Assembly (NCBI GenBank): GCA_958496175.1
Contig: OY292276.1
Coordinates: forward strand, 61,579,080-61,643,079
Reading direction: 5' to 3'
DNA from: Sisyra terminalis
Lineage: Eukaryota; Arthropoda; Insecta; Neuroptera; Sisyridae
Length of the DNA stretch: 64,000 nucleotides
Shown here in pieces: positions 1 through 12,640 of this stretch. Below the pieces are notes generated by a model that worked only from the letters and a program-made list of their open reading frames with translations, was not told the DNA's origin and did no database searches. Every line of letters starts with the position of its first letter. Positions within the stretch are counted from its first letter, which is position 1. The translations under genes were made by a program, and so were the position numbers.

Positions 1-1150
1 TTAGCTTAGGATATTATTCACTAGCTCATACCAAAATTTTTACAGGTTCTACCTAAAACGGGCGAATAAATGAACTATCAAATAATATTTTAAAACAATG
101 TGTAAAATAAGCATCTAATATCATTAGGGTAGAAGTAAAATCAAGATATATGTATAAATAGCAAAGACGGTCATATATACAATGATTATACTTGTATTTC
201 GAATGGTAAATATTGCAACAGTATTTTCCGTTATTCTCGTGATTCTCCAATAGAAACTTTACAGTGGGATATTGTTTTCATGCAACAGCTTTTATTTGTT
301 ATTTTTCATATGAACAATAATTATCCAGAATTCTGCGTCCTACGAGATACCAACTAAATTATTTTAAGTTCATAATATTCCAGTTGTAATAAATTATAAC
401 TGTGACGATAATTTTTTTTTATTCTTATTTTAATAAAAATTGAACACTAGTTGTTTTTTTTTCTTTTGGGATCAATTATTTTGATCTTGAAAGTAACCAT
501 CTGAAGAGTAAATATAGAAAAACAAAAAAACTAATAAAAAATTAATTTTTTATGTTTCCTTAGACTTACAATTATGAAAATAATATATATTTTGCTTCTT
601 TATGTGACCTATTTTTTATTGAAGTTTGGTGAAAAAAAAAAGTGGTGCAACACTTCAAAAAATAAAAATAAAACCGTGGTATAGTATTAGGCGTAAATCA
701 CATTTCATTTTTTTTCAAGGTGTTGCACCAACTATTTTTTTACGCAATTTTTATGAGTTATAGTGCTCATGTAGAAGCATAAAATATATTTTTTTCGTGA
801 TTGTCATTTTCAGAGAACACATAAAAAAAATTATTTCATTTGTTTTTTGGATTTTTTTTGTATAATTTTTTTTTCAAAAAAAATTCAAAAAAATATATGA
901 TATACTCTGTAAAATAATCGAAAGCCTCGCGTTGGTTTCACTTCTCTAGCTTAATTAGTTTTTGAGATATATAACTTTGAAAAATAGCCATGCGGGGGGA
1001 CATTTTTGCCCATATCTCCAGGTCAACGAGGAATTTGGTCGCGAAAAGTATATAAAATGTGTGTTGTATATCAAGCCGATATTTTAACATAAGTTTCGAC
1101 ATAGGTTCCTATTTGGGGGCCAACTCGCCATGTGGATCCTGCTAGACGCT
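1..1150 (-). mobile_element. Non-autonomous TIR transposon, copy A (partial)
   Basis: This is the reverse-complement counterpart of the complete element at 55411-56690. The window opens inside it, so one terminal inverted repeat lies off the left edge. It ends near 1150 in a TIR that contains GGATCC and GGCCCCCAAATAGG on the reverse strand. It encodes nothing recognisable. A 65-codon open frame at 53-250 (minus) has a counterpart at 56314-56505, but the two differ by indels and non-conservative changes, so it is probably non-coding repeat sequence. Confidence 0.75.
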
Positions 1151-1369
1151 TTGTGCAACTGCATCAACTATGCTGCTATGTAGCTCACCTTTTGCAAAAT
1201 TGTACCTTATTAATGTTTTTCAAACGATATTAGAATAGCTGAACAGTAGACATCCGCTCCAGCCTAAATAGTTTGTTTCGAGAGTCTTGTAGTCTGATAT
1301 TTGACGAAGATTTTTTTTTGATAATTTTTATAATAGATTATAAAAATTAGATCTCAGCTTTAAAATTGT

Positions 1370-1630
1370 TTAAATAAGAGAAATTCAGATTGTTTAAGAT
1401 CTTTAATTTTTTAATATTTTATTATTTCAAAAAAGCAACGTTTCGTTACGTAATCGTAACTTCCTCAGGCTTCTTGATTTACAAAATATAATATTTTTAA
1501 TTTAATTCAATAAAAAAATTTTTTTATTGAATTTATTGAGTTACGATTACGTAACGAAACGTTGCTTTTTTGAAATAATAAAATATTAAAAAATTAAAGA
1601 TCTTAAACAACCTGAATTTCTCTTATTTAA
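1370..1630. repeat. Foldback element A
   Basis: Two inverted arms of about 100 bp (1370-1480 and 1530-1630) flank a short AT-rich centre. Each arm carries GAAACG preceded by a perfect 6-bp hairpin (GTTACG-ATTA-CGTAAC). In the left arm, read on the minus strand, the hairpin is preceded by CTGAGGAA. No coding content. Confidence 0.7.
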
Positions 1631-1670
1631 ACAATAATTTTTATACATAAACACATTTTATCCTCTATAC

Positions 1671-2001
1671 CAGAGTTCCCCAAACTTTTTTGTGTCGTAG
1701 ACCCCTTGCCATGTTTTTCCGTGTTGGGTAGACCCCCTACTTACCTGATATTGATTTCCTGTAAATTTCTAACTGCAGTGAAGTTTAGTATTAAAACCTT
1801 GAAGTAAAAACATAGGTACTTTTATAAATAATGTATATGTCTTGATATTATAAGATAGTATGATGTAAGTAAATAGGTACTATCAGTGTATGTGTTGGGA
1901 TCCACTATCGTGGACCCCCAAATTTTTTTTCGCTGACGTAGACCCCTTGTAGGTTGTCATAGACCCCTAGGGGTCGATATAGACCACTTTGGGAATTACT
2001 G
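1671..2001. mobile_element. hAT-like MITE
   Basis: The element starts CAGAGTTCCCCAAAC and ends GGGAATTACTG, imperfect inverted termini of hAT type. The interior has several GTAGACCCC repeats. The candidate 8-bp target duplications (ctctatac / tgctagac) agree at only 5 of 8 positions, so the insertion is old or rearranged. Confidence 0.6.
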
Positions 2002-2225
2002 TGCTAGACGCTTTGTGCAACTGCATCAACTATACTGCTATGTAGCTCACCTTTTGTAAAATTGTCGCTTAATAATGTTTTTCAAACGATATTAGAATAG
2101 CTGAACATTAGACATCCGCTCCAGCCTAAATAGTTTGTTTCGATAGTCTTGCAGTCTGATATTTGACGAAGATTTTTTTTTTTTTGATAATTTTATACAT
2201 AAAACACATTTTATCCTCTATACTT

Positions 2226-2830
2226 AGAATTACTGTTTATCTAGCTAGTTATTTGGGGCTTAGTTTTTAAATTATTTATATATTTTGTTGGCTTAAAGTG
2301 TTATTGTTCTTGAACATTCTTGAGTGATAAACTGATAAATCACATTCACTAAAATAAAACGAAAACCTTCTATCTGTACTAACTTATGTCGCTTACACTA
2401 CGTTTTTCATTTACCTGTAAAAACTATTAAAATGGATTTAGCAGGTTAATGATTTCACGTATTATATGCTACACGTTGATCTTAGTTTTCTTTACGAACT
2501 TTTGAATTGAAGAATGTTGCCGAGAAATCCATCCTGCTTTGAATTGCACTCATAAAAGTTTAATTTACTTCGGTAACCATGCTTTACCAAGACTAAGTTA
2601 TAAATAATAGGGATACCAACAATTTATTAGTTAAAATAATACTGGTGTATATTCAACTCTCAATTTACATAGATTAATAGTTTAGTTATTATTTTCAAGT
2701 AACAATTTTAACTCTATACCGATACTTTTAATGGTATTTTTCGATTTCAATTTAGAGGGATGATTATTATTATTTATGTCTTCACTAAGTATTTTTTAAA
2801 GGATATAAATTTACAGACAATACTAAGTAG
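2226..2830. other. Intergenic, no feature recognised
   Basis: AT-rich 3' flank of the minus-strand protease homologue. I see no coding frame, repeat family or RNA gene here. Confidence 0.5.
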
Positions 2831-4040
2831 TTATCTCCCAAATCTGCTTTTAAAAAATGACTTGACTCTACGAAATAATGGAATACGTGCATATGCAACC
2901 GGTTTGAAGAATTTTTGGTCTTCTGGGATAATTTTTTTTATTGTTTTAACAGCAATTTGAACTGATACATCGGCTTGTTTTAATGCTTGTTCTGTCACTT
3001 TTGTTCCATAATCTATTACTTTGTGTGCTGCATCTGTTTTTGATTTTATGAAACCATTATACACCTGCAAGCGGTTTGTTGTTAATTTTACACAGTTGCT
3101 CTTTTGAATAATTTTCAATATCAATAAAAAAATGGTTACTGATCTTACCGTTTCGTGGAAGGATTTATGTGTGAGGGTGCTTGATTTAGATATACTGTTT
3201 GCAAATGTTAATTTAGCAACCGAGTTCTTGCAGCATGTTTGAACGCCAAACAGTTTTCCATTGACAATTATTGGTGCCCCCATTGTCAGTCCTGTTTCAT
3301 TGTAATTTTGAGCGGAGTTGGTCGAATTTATTCCCACACAAAACTCTTCAGCATCCATTCGATTGTCTTGTGCTTTAAATTGATCGCAGGTTGGACCTTG
3401 TCCTAGGATATGTTGAACAGGTAGGAAATGTACTGTGGAGGATCTTGATTTCAAGCCTTTTTCCACTGAATTGATTTGCCCCATTACAATATAACCAAAT
3501 CTTATTTTCTTTGTACTTTTTGTCGTTGTTAAATGCCTGTACAACTGAATGGGTTGTATTGACTTGGACATAATTAAGGGTGTGGTTAGCTTAAACATTT
3601 AAATTATTATTTTTTAATACTGTTTCACATGAAATTCCCCTAAACCTTACAGTCATTACAGCAAGATCGAAATTATCTCTATTCGTATGACCATATTTTG
3701 GATTTTTCAATATATAATCAACGGTCTTTATTTTGGCCTCTACTTTGTGATGCATTCCAACCAGCACTTTTCCTTGCGATAAAAAGTCCCCGTAATTCTG
3801 TGGAATGCACTCATTTGCAGTAAGTATGAGACTATGGGTAATAATTGATCCAAAACATGTCGGAGAACTATATACGATGTGAGCAAGGTATGGAGGTCCT
3901 GTTGCCCCATATATATTTCTTATAATCGCTTGATTGCATTTAAAAAAAACTATCCCAAACAAAAAATGTAAAAATTTCAAGACAAATAAAGGTAAAAACT
4001 TAATATTACCAGATAACAAAATCAAGTAGTTGAAAGTCAT
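2831..4040 (-). CDS. Secreted serine protease homologue (S1 family, catalytically dead)
   Basis: Four exons on the minus strand, 4040-4010, 3949-3651, 3589-3149 and 3064-2831, join in phase to give 334 residues. The introns are 60, 61 and 84 bp with GT...AG ends, and the 84-bp one happens to be open in frame. Residues 1-18 form a short hydrophobic signal peptide ending CNQA, followed at once by IIRN, which resembles a mature protease N-terminus. The S1 fold is recognisable: SIITHSLILTANEC corresponds to the TAAHC motif, but His is Glu57. DNFDLAVM keeps Asp105. The GDSGGP site reads GLTMGAP, with Met213 in place of Ser. It should therefore not be a protease. After the last S1 helix a tail of about 65 residues is rich in Lys and Arg and ends RVKSFFKSRFGR. 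Insect homologues of this kind act in clip-type cascades or as binding proteins, but there is no clip domain here and the role is unknown. Confidence 0.8.
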
Positions 4041-4745
4041 AATTTTTTTAGCAATATTACTTTTAATGTGTTTTACTGTTTTTATTGACAAGAAAGTTTA
4101 ATTTATAATTACATTATAAATGTTTGATTAAATTATTAATTAATTATATACGTAACGAAAAAAATTATTTAATTAAAATATCCAATAACATAGGCATAAA
4201 ATTAATTCACAATTTCTTAATATATTTAACAATTTAATTTCCCCCTATACCGATTAGCCAACAAAATGTTAAACTTTGAATTTTCCAAAATTTCTTTTGC
4301 CAATCGATGGGAAATCGTTCGTCGAGGTTTGGTGAAAGAAATTGATTTAGTAAAATGTTTAGAAAATAGGGTTTTTAGCGACATAAAATAAAAAAAAATG
4401 CAGGAAAATTTAGGAAACTGTTTTTGTTGTTTTTTTTTTGTTTTGTTGTTTAATAATGATACCAAATGACAAATTAGAGAAAATTTTATCAGAACCTTCT
4501 CCTCGAATCAAAAAATTGGAGAAAAATATTTTCACCCAAATATTTTTTGAATATTTGAATATGTAAAATAACATTGAGTGTTATCAAATTTCTATAATAT
4601 GATCAATGTATTTCTTTAGTAGGAACTTTCTTCAAATTTTATTCATGATTAATAGAATTTAAGTATCTTCTTAAGTTAATTTCTTGATTAATTTTTGCTT
4701 AAATAAGAAAACTAATCATTTTTTTTTTGTTGTGTAGAATCAATT
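4041..4745. other. Intergenic, no feature recognised
   Basis: Very AT-rich upstream region of the protease homologue, likely including its promoter. I can place no TATA box or other motif with confidence. Confidence 0.4.
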
Positions 4746-5275
4746 TAATTTCACACTCCCTGCCCCGGATGTAGAGGAGCGCCGGTTGCCAACCGGGTCG
4801 CCTAGCTTTTCGAGGCTGATTTTTCCTATCTTTTTCTATGCTGCGGAAACGTGGACTATCCGTGCAGCTGATCGGCGACGAATTGATCCCTTCGAAATGT
4901 GGGTCTGGAGAAGAATGCTACGGATCCCATGGACGGCTAAAAGAACTTATATCTCTGTCTTGAACGAAGTTAAGCCAGTCCAAAGACTCTCTTCATTGAC
5001 GTATGGACAAATCCTCAGGTTTTTCGGACCATAGAAAAGCTAATGGTACAAGGATGACCTGAAGGGAAAAAAAAGGCGATCACCGACCCGTTGGACGGAA
5101 ATGGTGGAAAAGTTCGTTGAATAGTTTCGCGTCCGCAACGTGACAGGCAGAAGATCGTAATCGCTGGAAAAGAACCATTCAACAGGTTCTGAGAAACCTG
5201 GAACTCCCCACGTGACAGCCATTTTTTTAATCGCCATATATCGGCAGTGATGTTGGATTAAGAAGAAGAAGAATC
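4746..5275 (+). pseudogene. 5'-truncated RTE-like LINE, RT C-terminal end
   Basis: The frame at 4786-5034 contains AAETWTIRAADRRRIDPFEM followed by WVWRRMLRIPWT, the typical C-terminal signature of RTE/BovB-type reverse transcriptases. The following 200 bp continue with the usual RRSPTRWTEM segment in shifted frames and with stops. The 3' end is a GAA triplet tail (5258-5272), as expected of RTE-clade LINEs. It is sharply GC-richer than its flanks, so the insertion is probably fairly recent, but it is truncated and frameshifted. Confidence 0.8.
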
Positions 5276-5589
5276 AATGGATCTTAGACTAGAGTGCATC
5301 TAAAGTTATCACTTACCAAATTGAAGGAATTGTGGCGGTTCAGTACCAAATCACCTTAGAAAATATACAGGGCGGTTCTGGCTCTTTAGGTTCCGGTGGT
5401 TCACTATTAAAATTTTCAAGTCGTATTTACATTATACAAGGTAATAGAAAACAATAAATATCAAATTATAAATCAAACACATTTTATTACGACCTAAACA
5501 AAACTATAGAATTCAAGTTATTGGCTTATTTCTCATATTTTTAATTTGTAGGAAATTGTGGAATCATTCAATATTGTATTAATTATATG

Positions 5590-7410
5590 AAGCAAACGAA
5601 TTGAAAATTTGGATAGATCAAATCACGAATCAAATAATGAGACAAGGATGCAAAGAGGAAAAGGCCATTGAGACCATTGATGCGGTGACTAAAAAGGAAA
5701 AGCTTTACTTTAGACATTCCAAAAGAAATTCTCAACTTACGAAATTGATTTTTTGCTGACGTAATTCAGCAGCAGTTCACACGAGACAAAGGTAACGGAA
5801 GTGCTCCACCAACCACTGGTTTTAAGTCCCTTAAATTTGCAATTTGTTCCAGCACAAATTTACAACGGAATACTTAGAACTCCAAATAAAACTCCAGGGA
5901 CTGATCTAATCACACAACCTCTACTCAAGGCACTACCAAGAAAGGCTATAGTTCAATTGACACAAATACGTGCGCCGTTTATTTTGAAAGTGAGTTAAGT
6001 TCATTTCAAGAACAATCCCTATAGTATTATCATTTTTAACAATAGGAACATGATATATTAAAGAGGAGGGAATAATTGGCGTTTTTGTTAAAATCAGTAA
6101 TTTCTGAAAGCTTAGCAGTTAAATAATTAACATACTTTGTTCTAGATACAAGAAGGAGAATCACCATATAGACCGTCCTTGAAATTGACTTACGCTGCTT
6201 TCAAAATAAACGAGTCATATAATGCTATTATTAGGACAACGTATTTCCCTAAACATTGGAAGAAAGCGATCGTCATAATGATCCACAAACGCAAAAAGGA
6301 TCCAGGAAATTACAGACCAATAAGCTTGCTTCCTATATTCTCGAAAATCTTTGAAAAACTCCTATTACCGCGCACCTTCTCCAGCAAACCGCTGAATATA
6401 AACCCAATGAGTAATATGGTTTTAGATTCCAATACTTTTGTCCGAGGATAAAAAGGTTTGCTTGGGTCTTTAAAGGACTCCTGGCATAAAGGCATAAAGG
6501 ACTCTTTTGCAAGTTGAAACCGATTCTGACACCAGTTTTCGGGTCATCCAGTCGTACCTCACTGATCGTGTCTTTAGAGTACGAGTCGAGAAAATTTTGA
6601 GAGAAAAATTTGATTATTCCACGACAAGAGAAGTCTTATCAGGAGTCCCACAAGGAAGCATATTGGAGCCTTTCTTGTATACAATGTACACCTACGACTT
6701 TCCTAAAATTGACTCAACAATGTTGGCACAGTTCGCAGATGATGTCACTATATTGAGCAAAGGAGACTGTGAGGAAACTGCAAAGAATGTCCAAGTACAA
6801 AGAATGGTGCAAAAAATGGAGAATTAGACTAAGCCCAGATACATCTAAAATCATAAAATTTACCTTAAAAACCAAAACAAGACAACAACCAATAATCCTG
6901 GACAATAGAGTGGTTCCAGTAGCAGATAATATTAAATACCTAGGACTTTCAATGGATACTAAACTGACATGGAAAGCTCACATAAACAATATATTGGTAC
7001 AGCTCCCCTCTTGTCTACGGCAATTCAAATGGTTGATAACGAACAAAGCCCTGGCTTTATCACTAAAAAGAACTATTTACATTCAAGTCATTCAACCAAT
7101 TTGGACTTACGGACGCGAACTAGGGGGTATAGTATCCGATACCCAAATAAAAAAGATCCAAACTTTCCAAAACAGAGTGCTGAGACTAATGACAGGTTGC
7201 CCCTGGTTCGTAAGAACTTCAATACTGCACCAGGATTTGCTGATAACGATGGCAGAGGAGGAAGTGACCAAACGATACTCCAAGATAAGTGAGTTGTTCG
7301 AAGAACACGTAAACCCTATCGTCAGAGAAAACCTATAAAACTGGCCATTATCGAGAGGGTATAGAAGACTAAACCGCAAAAGACACGTGGACTTTACAAA
7401 TAATATCACC
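5590..7410 (+). pseudogene. Jockey-type non-LTR retrotransposon, broken RT
   Basis: RT domains lie in order. The fingers are at 5860-5970 (TPNKTPGTDLIT, ALPRKA), then FPKHWKKAIVIMIHK and NYRPISLLPIFSKIFEKLL at 6245-6365. GVPQGSILEPF and the catalytic FADD come at 6640-6750, and KYLGLSMDTKLTWKAHI at 6935-6985. The frame is broken by an insertion of about 180 bp between LTQI and the YFP segment (5990-6170), by stops near 6000 and 6450, and by a frameshift near 6800. No endonuclease or ORF1 is visible, so it is 5'-truncated. About 45 bp of the internal insertion recurs at 10551-10600. Confidence 0.85.
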
Positions 7411-8330
7411 TAAGACATTTAAAAAAAAACAATTCTAATAAAACAAAAGTAATTTGCTTACAAAACAACGAATAAGTAAATCTTATAATTAAATCTAAAC
7501 ATAAAAAATTAAAAAAATAATATATAAGTGAGTAGGAACCATCGCGGGATGGAATTCCCAACATGTGACAAGTTAATTTGACTAAGGTTGACTTCTACAT
7601 ATTAGCCAAACTGAAAAACCAATTCGGCAATAAGAAATTAGCCAGGAGCAAAGATACTTCTGGAAGAATAAGTTTAACCATTTGAATAACTTCACTTGTG
7701 GTAAGATAAAAATCCAAAAAACCATGTTTCACTCTTCAATATCTAATAAAATTATTGTATTTTTAGGAATACTCAAGTTGGAAAACGGATTTTTTGGTCG
7801 AACGGATATGTTGTTAATTTAATAAAATCCAAAGCTCTAAAGCTGCAAAATTTGTGTCAAGCTTTGCTCTTTTAATTATCTAATTACATTGCGTAATTGT
7901 CAATGTCCAAAAAATGGAACAGCTTAATATAAAAGGTATAATGGAAGAAGTTCTTAACTCGATAATGAATCTTTTTGATGAATCGAATTTGACTTTTCAT
8001 TGCTGAAAAGTTTGATGTTTAACTCAATGTAATATGAAAGTTGAAAAGCTCAAATTTATAATCTTCATTGGTCCATTTTGTTTATTATGATTTGAACGTT
8101 TTGATGAATGTTTTTCTTTTTTTTAAATATGTATATATGTTGTCCAGGCACTGTTTCCTATTTGTACATGAATCGGTATAATGTTCGTTTTAAAATGTGT
8201 TTTGATAAAATGAAAAGAGTCGAGTAATTTATTTAAATGCATTTAATTACTAATAGCATTTTAACATTTCCTTTGTCGGTCACTCGCTCTTTTATGTTAT
8301 CTCTTTTTGATTATGCGTTTGAAATCATCA
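7411..8330. other. Intergenic, no feature recognised
   Basis: AT-rich sequence downstream of the LINE, including its probable A-rich 3' flank (7420-7520). No gene or known repeat recognised. Confidence 0.4.
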
Positions 8331-8339
8331 AAAATCAAT

Positions 8340-9610
8340 GCATTTAGCGATTACTAAAACCTCTCACACTCCCCTCGCGCTTTGTCCCTATTATTTCGCT
8401 CCCACATGGCAAAGTTTTTTTTTTTCATATTTATCACGTTGCTGTAATGTATTTGAAAACGAAAAATGAGAGGGAAATTTATAAACGTTATTTGTTCAAA
8501 GTTTTGTTTGATTTTTTGCAGATAAATGAAATGTTATTATGTTGTGAGATTGAGTCAAGAGCGGGTGGAGGCTGGGAGAGCTTGTGATGGAAGTTGGACC
8601 CTTTCTCCAACTGTGGGGTGGAAAGCAGAGAAAGGAACAGAAGTTGTGTTGGTCCTGCTGCGGTCGCCATACGATGAATAAGTCGAGCAGTTGCACACGA
8701 GCGCACAGACTTGATTAATTAAACAGCCCCGTGTTGATGAAGAGAAAAGCCACCCTCGACCAACCCCGTTCACTATCGCAGAGCCACCACCACCACCACC
8801 ACCATCCACCTCTCGACTATCTGAGATATTCAATGTAATTATTCATACTTTTTTGTATTAAAATATTAACATCATTGAATTTTATTAAAATTTTCTTTTT
8901 AGAGATGAAATGATCTGAGGTTAGACCTAAACGAGATAATATAAAACCGCAAACGGGTCGTTAGATTTCCAGAAGTTGGAACGTTTATTTGTCGTTCACC
9001 GCATCATCGTCTCCACGAACCTCAAACCTCGATCGAATCGAAAAGATAGCTAGTTTATATAACTACGTCGCTATATATATATATATATACCTACATATAA
9101 TCCGGTTGAACATCAAATCAAATGTTTTAACTCAATCTCGCTCTCTGGTCTCGGGAGCACTCGTTTGTATCGGCCGTTTTAAGGGAGAGCTATTGGAAGT
9201 TGGAAGACATTCTCTCACTCATCATTGGTTTATTTCGTCCGACTCTAAATGCTGCCTCGTTTGTTATTCGCTTATTCGTCTACGACTCCGGGGGCCCGTA
9301 AATAGAAACCGCTATACTCACGAGAGCTTTATCTATACGATTTTATGTAACTAACTGAATTCATTATGATGGAAACTTAACAAGAATTTACGTCAAGCTC
9401 TTTCTCTCTCTCTCTCACTTACCGGCTCTAGCTTTTGCATGCTGCCACTCTTACCTCTTTCTCGACGTCGGGAGACTGAAAAGGATGGTGCGGCAATGAG
9501 AGGGTGGAATATGCGGGGGTGGTGCAAGACCACGACACGATTTTCTAGTTTAATTAACTTGTAGACAACTTTAATTACGTAATTAGTTGTGTGTCTAATT
9601 AGACGTTATT
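8340..9610. other. GC-richer unique island, possible non-coding exon or enhancer
   Basis: This 1.3-kb block stands out from the AT-rich surroundings. It contains a CCA run (8784-8803), a TA run (about 9072-9088), a TC run (about 9402-9418), and clustered TAATTA sites at 8716-8725 and 9548-9602. The open frames across it show no domain, codon bias or splice-consistent partner. It is not duplicated elsewhere in the window. Conserved regulatory DNA or a non-coding exon is plausible but unproven. Confidence 0.3.
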
Positions 9611-10732
9611 TGAGTTGATAAAATAAGGCAATATATGCGGCTTTGGTGAGTAGTTTTTCTTTTTGCTATAGAAAAAACAAATTTTGAGACTTTTAATTTT
9701 TTTAGCGTATAAGATGAAGAAAAATGAGAAACGAGGGTAGAAGAAAGTAGAAGAAAAATGTTTTGGAATATATCGGTGAAATATGGCAATATTGAGGAGA
9801 AATTGAGTTTACTCACTAGTTTATATAGTATTAGTTCAGGAGTGCTCAACCGATGTGAAGGTAATTGCGATGGGGCTCAATTTATCAACTTGGACTTGAA
9901 TTGTCTATGAATTAGTTGTCTTACTCAAAAGAGGATAGAAGACTTTCCTTGTAAGTCCTTTGCGTGATTTTAAATTCTTATTTGACTTAAGTTTTTTAAT
10001 ATTACTATACTAGTTGGTCTTAACAATTGTTTGTATGGCATATATGTTGATAATATTTTTTTGGTATAAGAAAGAAAGTGGAATTTCCTAACTTTTTATA
10101 ATACTGGTATTCAGTGGTCACCGTATAAAATACAGGGTGTTTCTTCCTTTTTAATTGTCAGTTAAATATAGAAATCCTGTATGATAAGGCCTAGTTTATA
10201 CGTGTTTTCATACTTCGTATGTCTATCGCTGACTTCTCTATGGGACACTCTCGTCAATAGTTGTTTTTTGTGATGGGTGTAGATAAATTATTCGGAAATC
10301 AATTGGTCAAAAGATAAACTATGTACAGCTTTTATTTTCATTGACCAAATGGTCGTTCTAAACCCCTTCACATCGCTAAACGCTACTAATACAATACTTA
10401 GCCTAAGCAGGTATGAAATGTCAGAAAATGAATCCCTAAGGGTGGAGATAAGATCGTAAAGTGAATTAAATTTTCATTACAATCCATAAGGGAACCTCTA
10501 TAAAATCCGTTAGAAGTTAGCCGATAATCATTGTTGACATTTCTTTGAAAGTGGATTAAGTTCATTTCAAGAACAATCCCTAAAGTATTACAATTTGTAT
10601 CCATGAGACTTTAATATACTTTTATTACAAAAGAACTAAGGAATTATAATCGGTTAATGTCAATATCTATGTAAATCAATTATTTGTAAAAACACAACAG
10701 ATAAAAAATTGACACTTTTTACTTAACTTTCC
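9611..10732. other. Intergenic with one short dispersed repeat
   Basis: AT-rich. The only recognised element is 10551-10600, which matches the insertion inside the Jockey RT at 5991-6040 (ttcatttcaagaacaatccc). Nothing else identified. Confidence 0.4.
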
Positions 10733-11189
10733 GTTGTTTCCTAACCTGTGGTCCGCGGACCGCTGGGGGTCCGCGAGCCTCAAGGTTTATAAAATACACA
10801 GGTGGCCTCATAGTGGCTATGTGACGTATCCAGAAGAAATTCGTTGATTCAAGTTTCAAATATTTTTTAGAGGAAGTTCCAATTGGTAAGGTTGCTCAAG
10901 GTAACGGAGAATATCCGTTTCATACTGAGACTGATTCAATTTAAAAATTCTTCGTATGACGTCATATTTTTTTTCTAATGGAGCGACCTGTGTAATTTAC
11001 AAACCTTGCGCGAGCCTATGTTTGGAGATCCGCGGTCCCATTTGAAAAAGTTTGTTTTTTAATTTAATGAAGGAATACTAAAATATAATATTGTCCGAAA
11101 ATTGCAAATTTTTTTTCAGTCAGGTGGCCTTGACATTATGCTTGATTTCCTTGGGGGTCCGCGGCTGAAAAAGGTTAGGAACCACTAGG
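10733..11189. mobile_element. hAT-like MITE carrying a nested MITE
   Basis: The right terminus reads GGTTAGGAACCACTA and the left GTTTCCTAACCTGTGGTCCG, imperfect inverted ends with inner GGTCCGCGG repeats. This is the 'TAGTGGTTCCTAACC' type common among hAT MITEs. A separate MITE (10781-11008) is inserted near the left end. No transposase. Confidence 0.6.
10781..11008. mobile_element. MULE-like MITE, copy 1
   Basis: Termini are CAAGGTTTATAAAATACACA and its inverse TGTGTAATTTACAAACCTTG. It is flanked by perfect 9-bp direct repeats cgcgagcct (10772-10780 and 11009-11017). This copy carries about 75 bp of extra internal sequence that also occurs alone near 13060-13125. The 9-bp target duplication points to Mutator-type mobilisation. 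Confidence 0.85.
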
Positions 11190-11264
11190 CTAAATTATTC
11201 TTGCACGGAAGTAAAGTGTTATACATTTTCTTTTGCACATTTAACCACTGTTGTATATAGCTGA

Positions 11265-12640
11265 CTAGCTGATCTCCGCAACTTCGTCTGCGTAACGTAT
11301 TTTATTTTTCTTATTCTTTCACGAAAAATATAATCATACTACATCTTATATCAAATAAAAAATATCGCCAAGTTCAATAAATTCGGTCTTAATTATGACA
11401 AAAAAAATCGAAAGTTATCAAAATACACGCGTCAAAATAATCCCATCTCACTTTTTCGATTCCAGAATAAACCTTTTTCCAAAAACTATTACACTATTGC
11501 ACTGTACAACACAACCGCCAAATTGAAATTTGTACAATGGCACGAAACCCAATTCTTCCATAATCATGTATAACCATTATGTATCTATAAACTTATTATT
11601 GAAATATCTGAATTTCAACTATATAATTAAACCATATTGAATAGTCCAGAGTTCACCATACACGATTTGGCGTATGTCTTGCTTTGGAAGAGGATTTTAA
11701 ATTTCTTTTATCATTATGATGATATGATTATTTATTATTTATCATTATGATGATTTCTGGCTGGAATTGCGAATTTTTTTCTTGATCCCTTTCACATACT
11801 TGCAAATAAAAAATATTGTGCCCCCCCCAAGAAAAAAATCCTGAATCCGCCCTTGTCTGTAAGGGTAGGAATTTTAAAAAAAAAAAAATTATCACATGCC
11901 TACTTCCTATAAGGAATACACCGAATATTAAAATTTCATCAGTCAGAGGGCGTATATAAATACACGATTTTATATATGCACGGTTTTAAAGACGTATATA
12001 CTTTAAGCTTTATTATTATTACTATTACATTTTTTTCGTTAATATTTCTTTACTGAGCAATCCTAAGGATCTATTTACAACAAGTTTGTAAAAAAAAAGT
12101 TTACTGTCAGATTATTATCTATAAAAACATTTATATTTCAAAAAGGCAATTTTTTGTACTTTAAATTAAATTACTGTGCTTTTTAATAGTCAAACTAAAA
12201 ATATTAATACAGATCATTTTTTAACTTTTAAATACCTTTTTAATGATATGTAACTCGCCTATCTAAAGTAATTTTTTTTTCATCCCTCAGATTTTACGTA
12301 GGGGGTACATACCCTTATTATTTTTAAGGAACGATAAGTAGCCTAACGTGTGTGGATAATTGTGTTGTATCTTAATATAAAGATTCATTAACTTCGGTTG
12401 TTCCGTTCTTTCGTTAAATCACAAGCGCACGCGATGTAAGAAAGTTTTTTGGTAATTTGGTCACACATTATTGGAGTTTTAGTATAGATACCTAATTTTT
12501 TTGAAAATTTAATATAGCCTATGTTTACCGGAAACAGTGTAGCTTCCCAACAGTGAAAGAATTTTTCAAATCGGTCAAGTAGTTTCGGAGCCTATTCAAA
12601 GCAAACAAACAATCAAATATTTCCTCTTTATAATAATAGA
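11265..12640 (-). mobile_element. Non-autonomous Helitron, copy 1
   Basis: Read on the minus strand it starts TCTATTATTATAAAGAGG after host A (12641) and ends GATCAGCTAG before host T. A short palindrome (CGCA...TGCG) lies about 12 nt before the CTAG end. These are the hallmarks of Helitrons: 5' TC, 3' CTRR, insertion between A and T. A homologous copy lies inverted at 18737-20117. No Rep/helicase coding sequence is present. Confidence 0.85.

Larger units (their letters stand above)
1141..2225 (+). repeat. 220-bp direct repeat pair flanking a hAT MITE
   Basis: A block beginning GCTAGACGCTTTGTGCAACT occurs at about 1141-1330 (continuing at about 1645-1670) and again at 2002-2225. Both copies end in a CATTTTATCCTCTATAC segment. 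The first copy is split by a foldback element (1330-1645), and a hAT MITE (1671-2001) sits exactly between the two. The first block starts inside the terminal repeat of the element ending at 1150. Confidence 0.65.

Noticed and set aside
53..250. 65-codon frame shared by two transposon copies (also 56314-56505)
   Set aside because: Differences between copies are not biased to silent sites and include indels; explained by repeat homology.
8555..8833. Gly-run open frame on the minus strand
   Set aside because: Produced by the CCA microsatellite; no codon bias, splice partner or domain.
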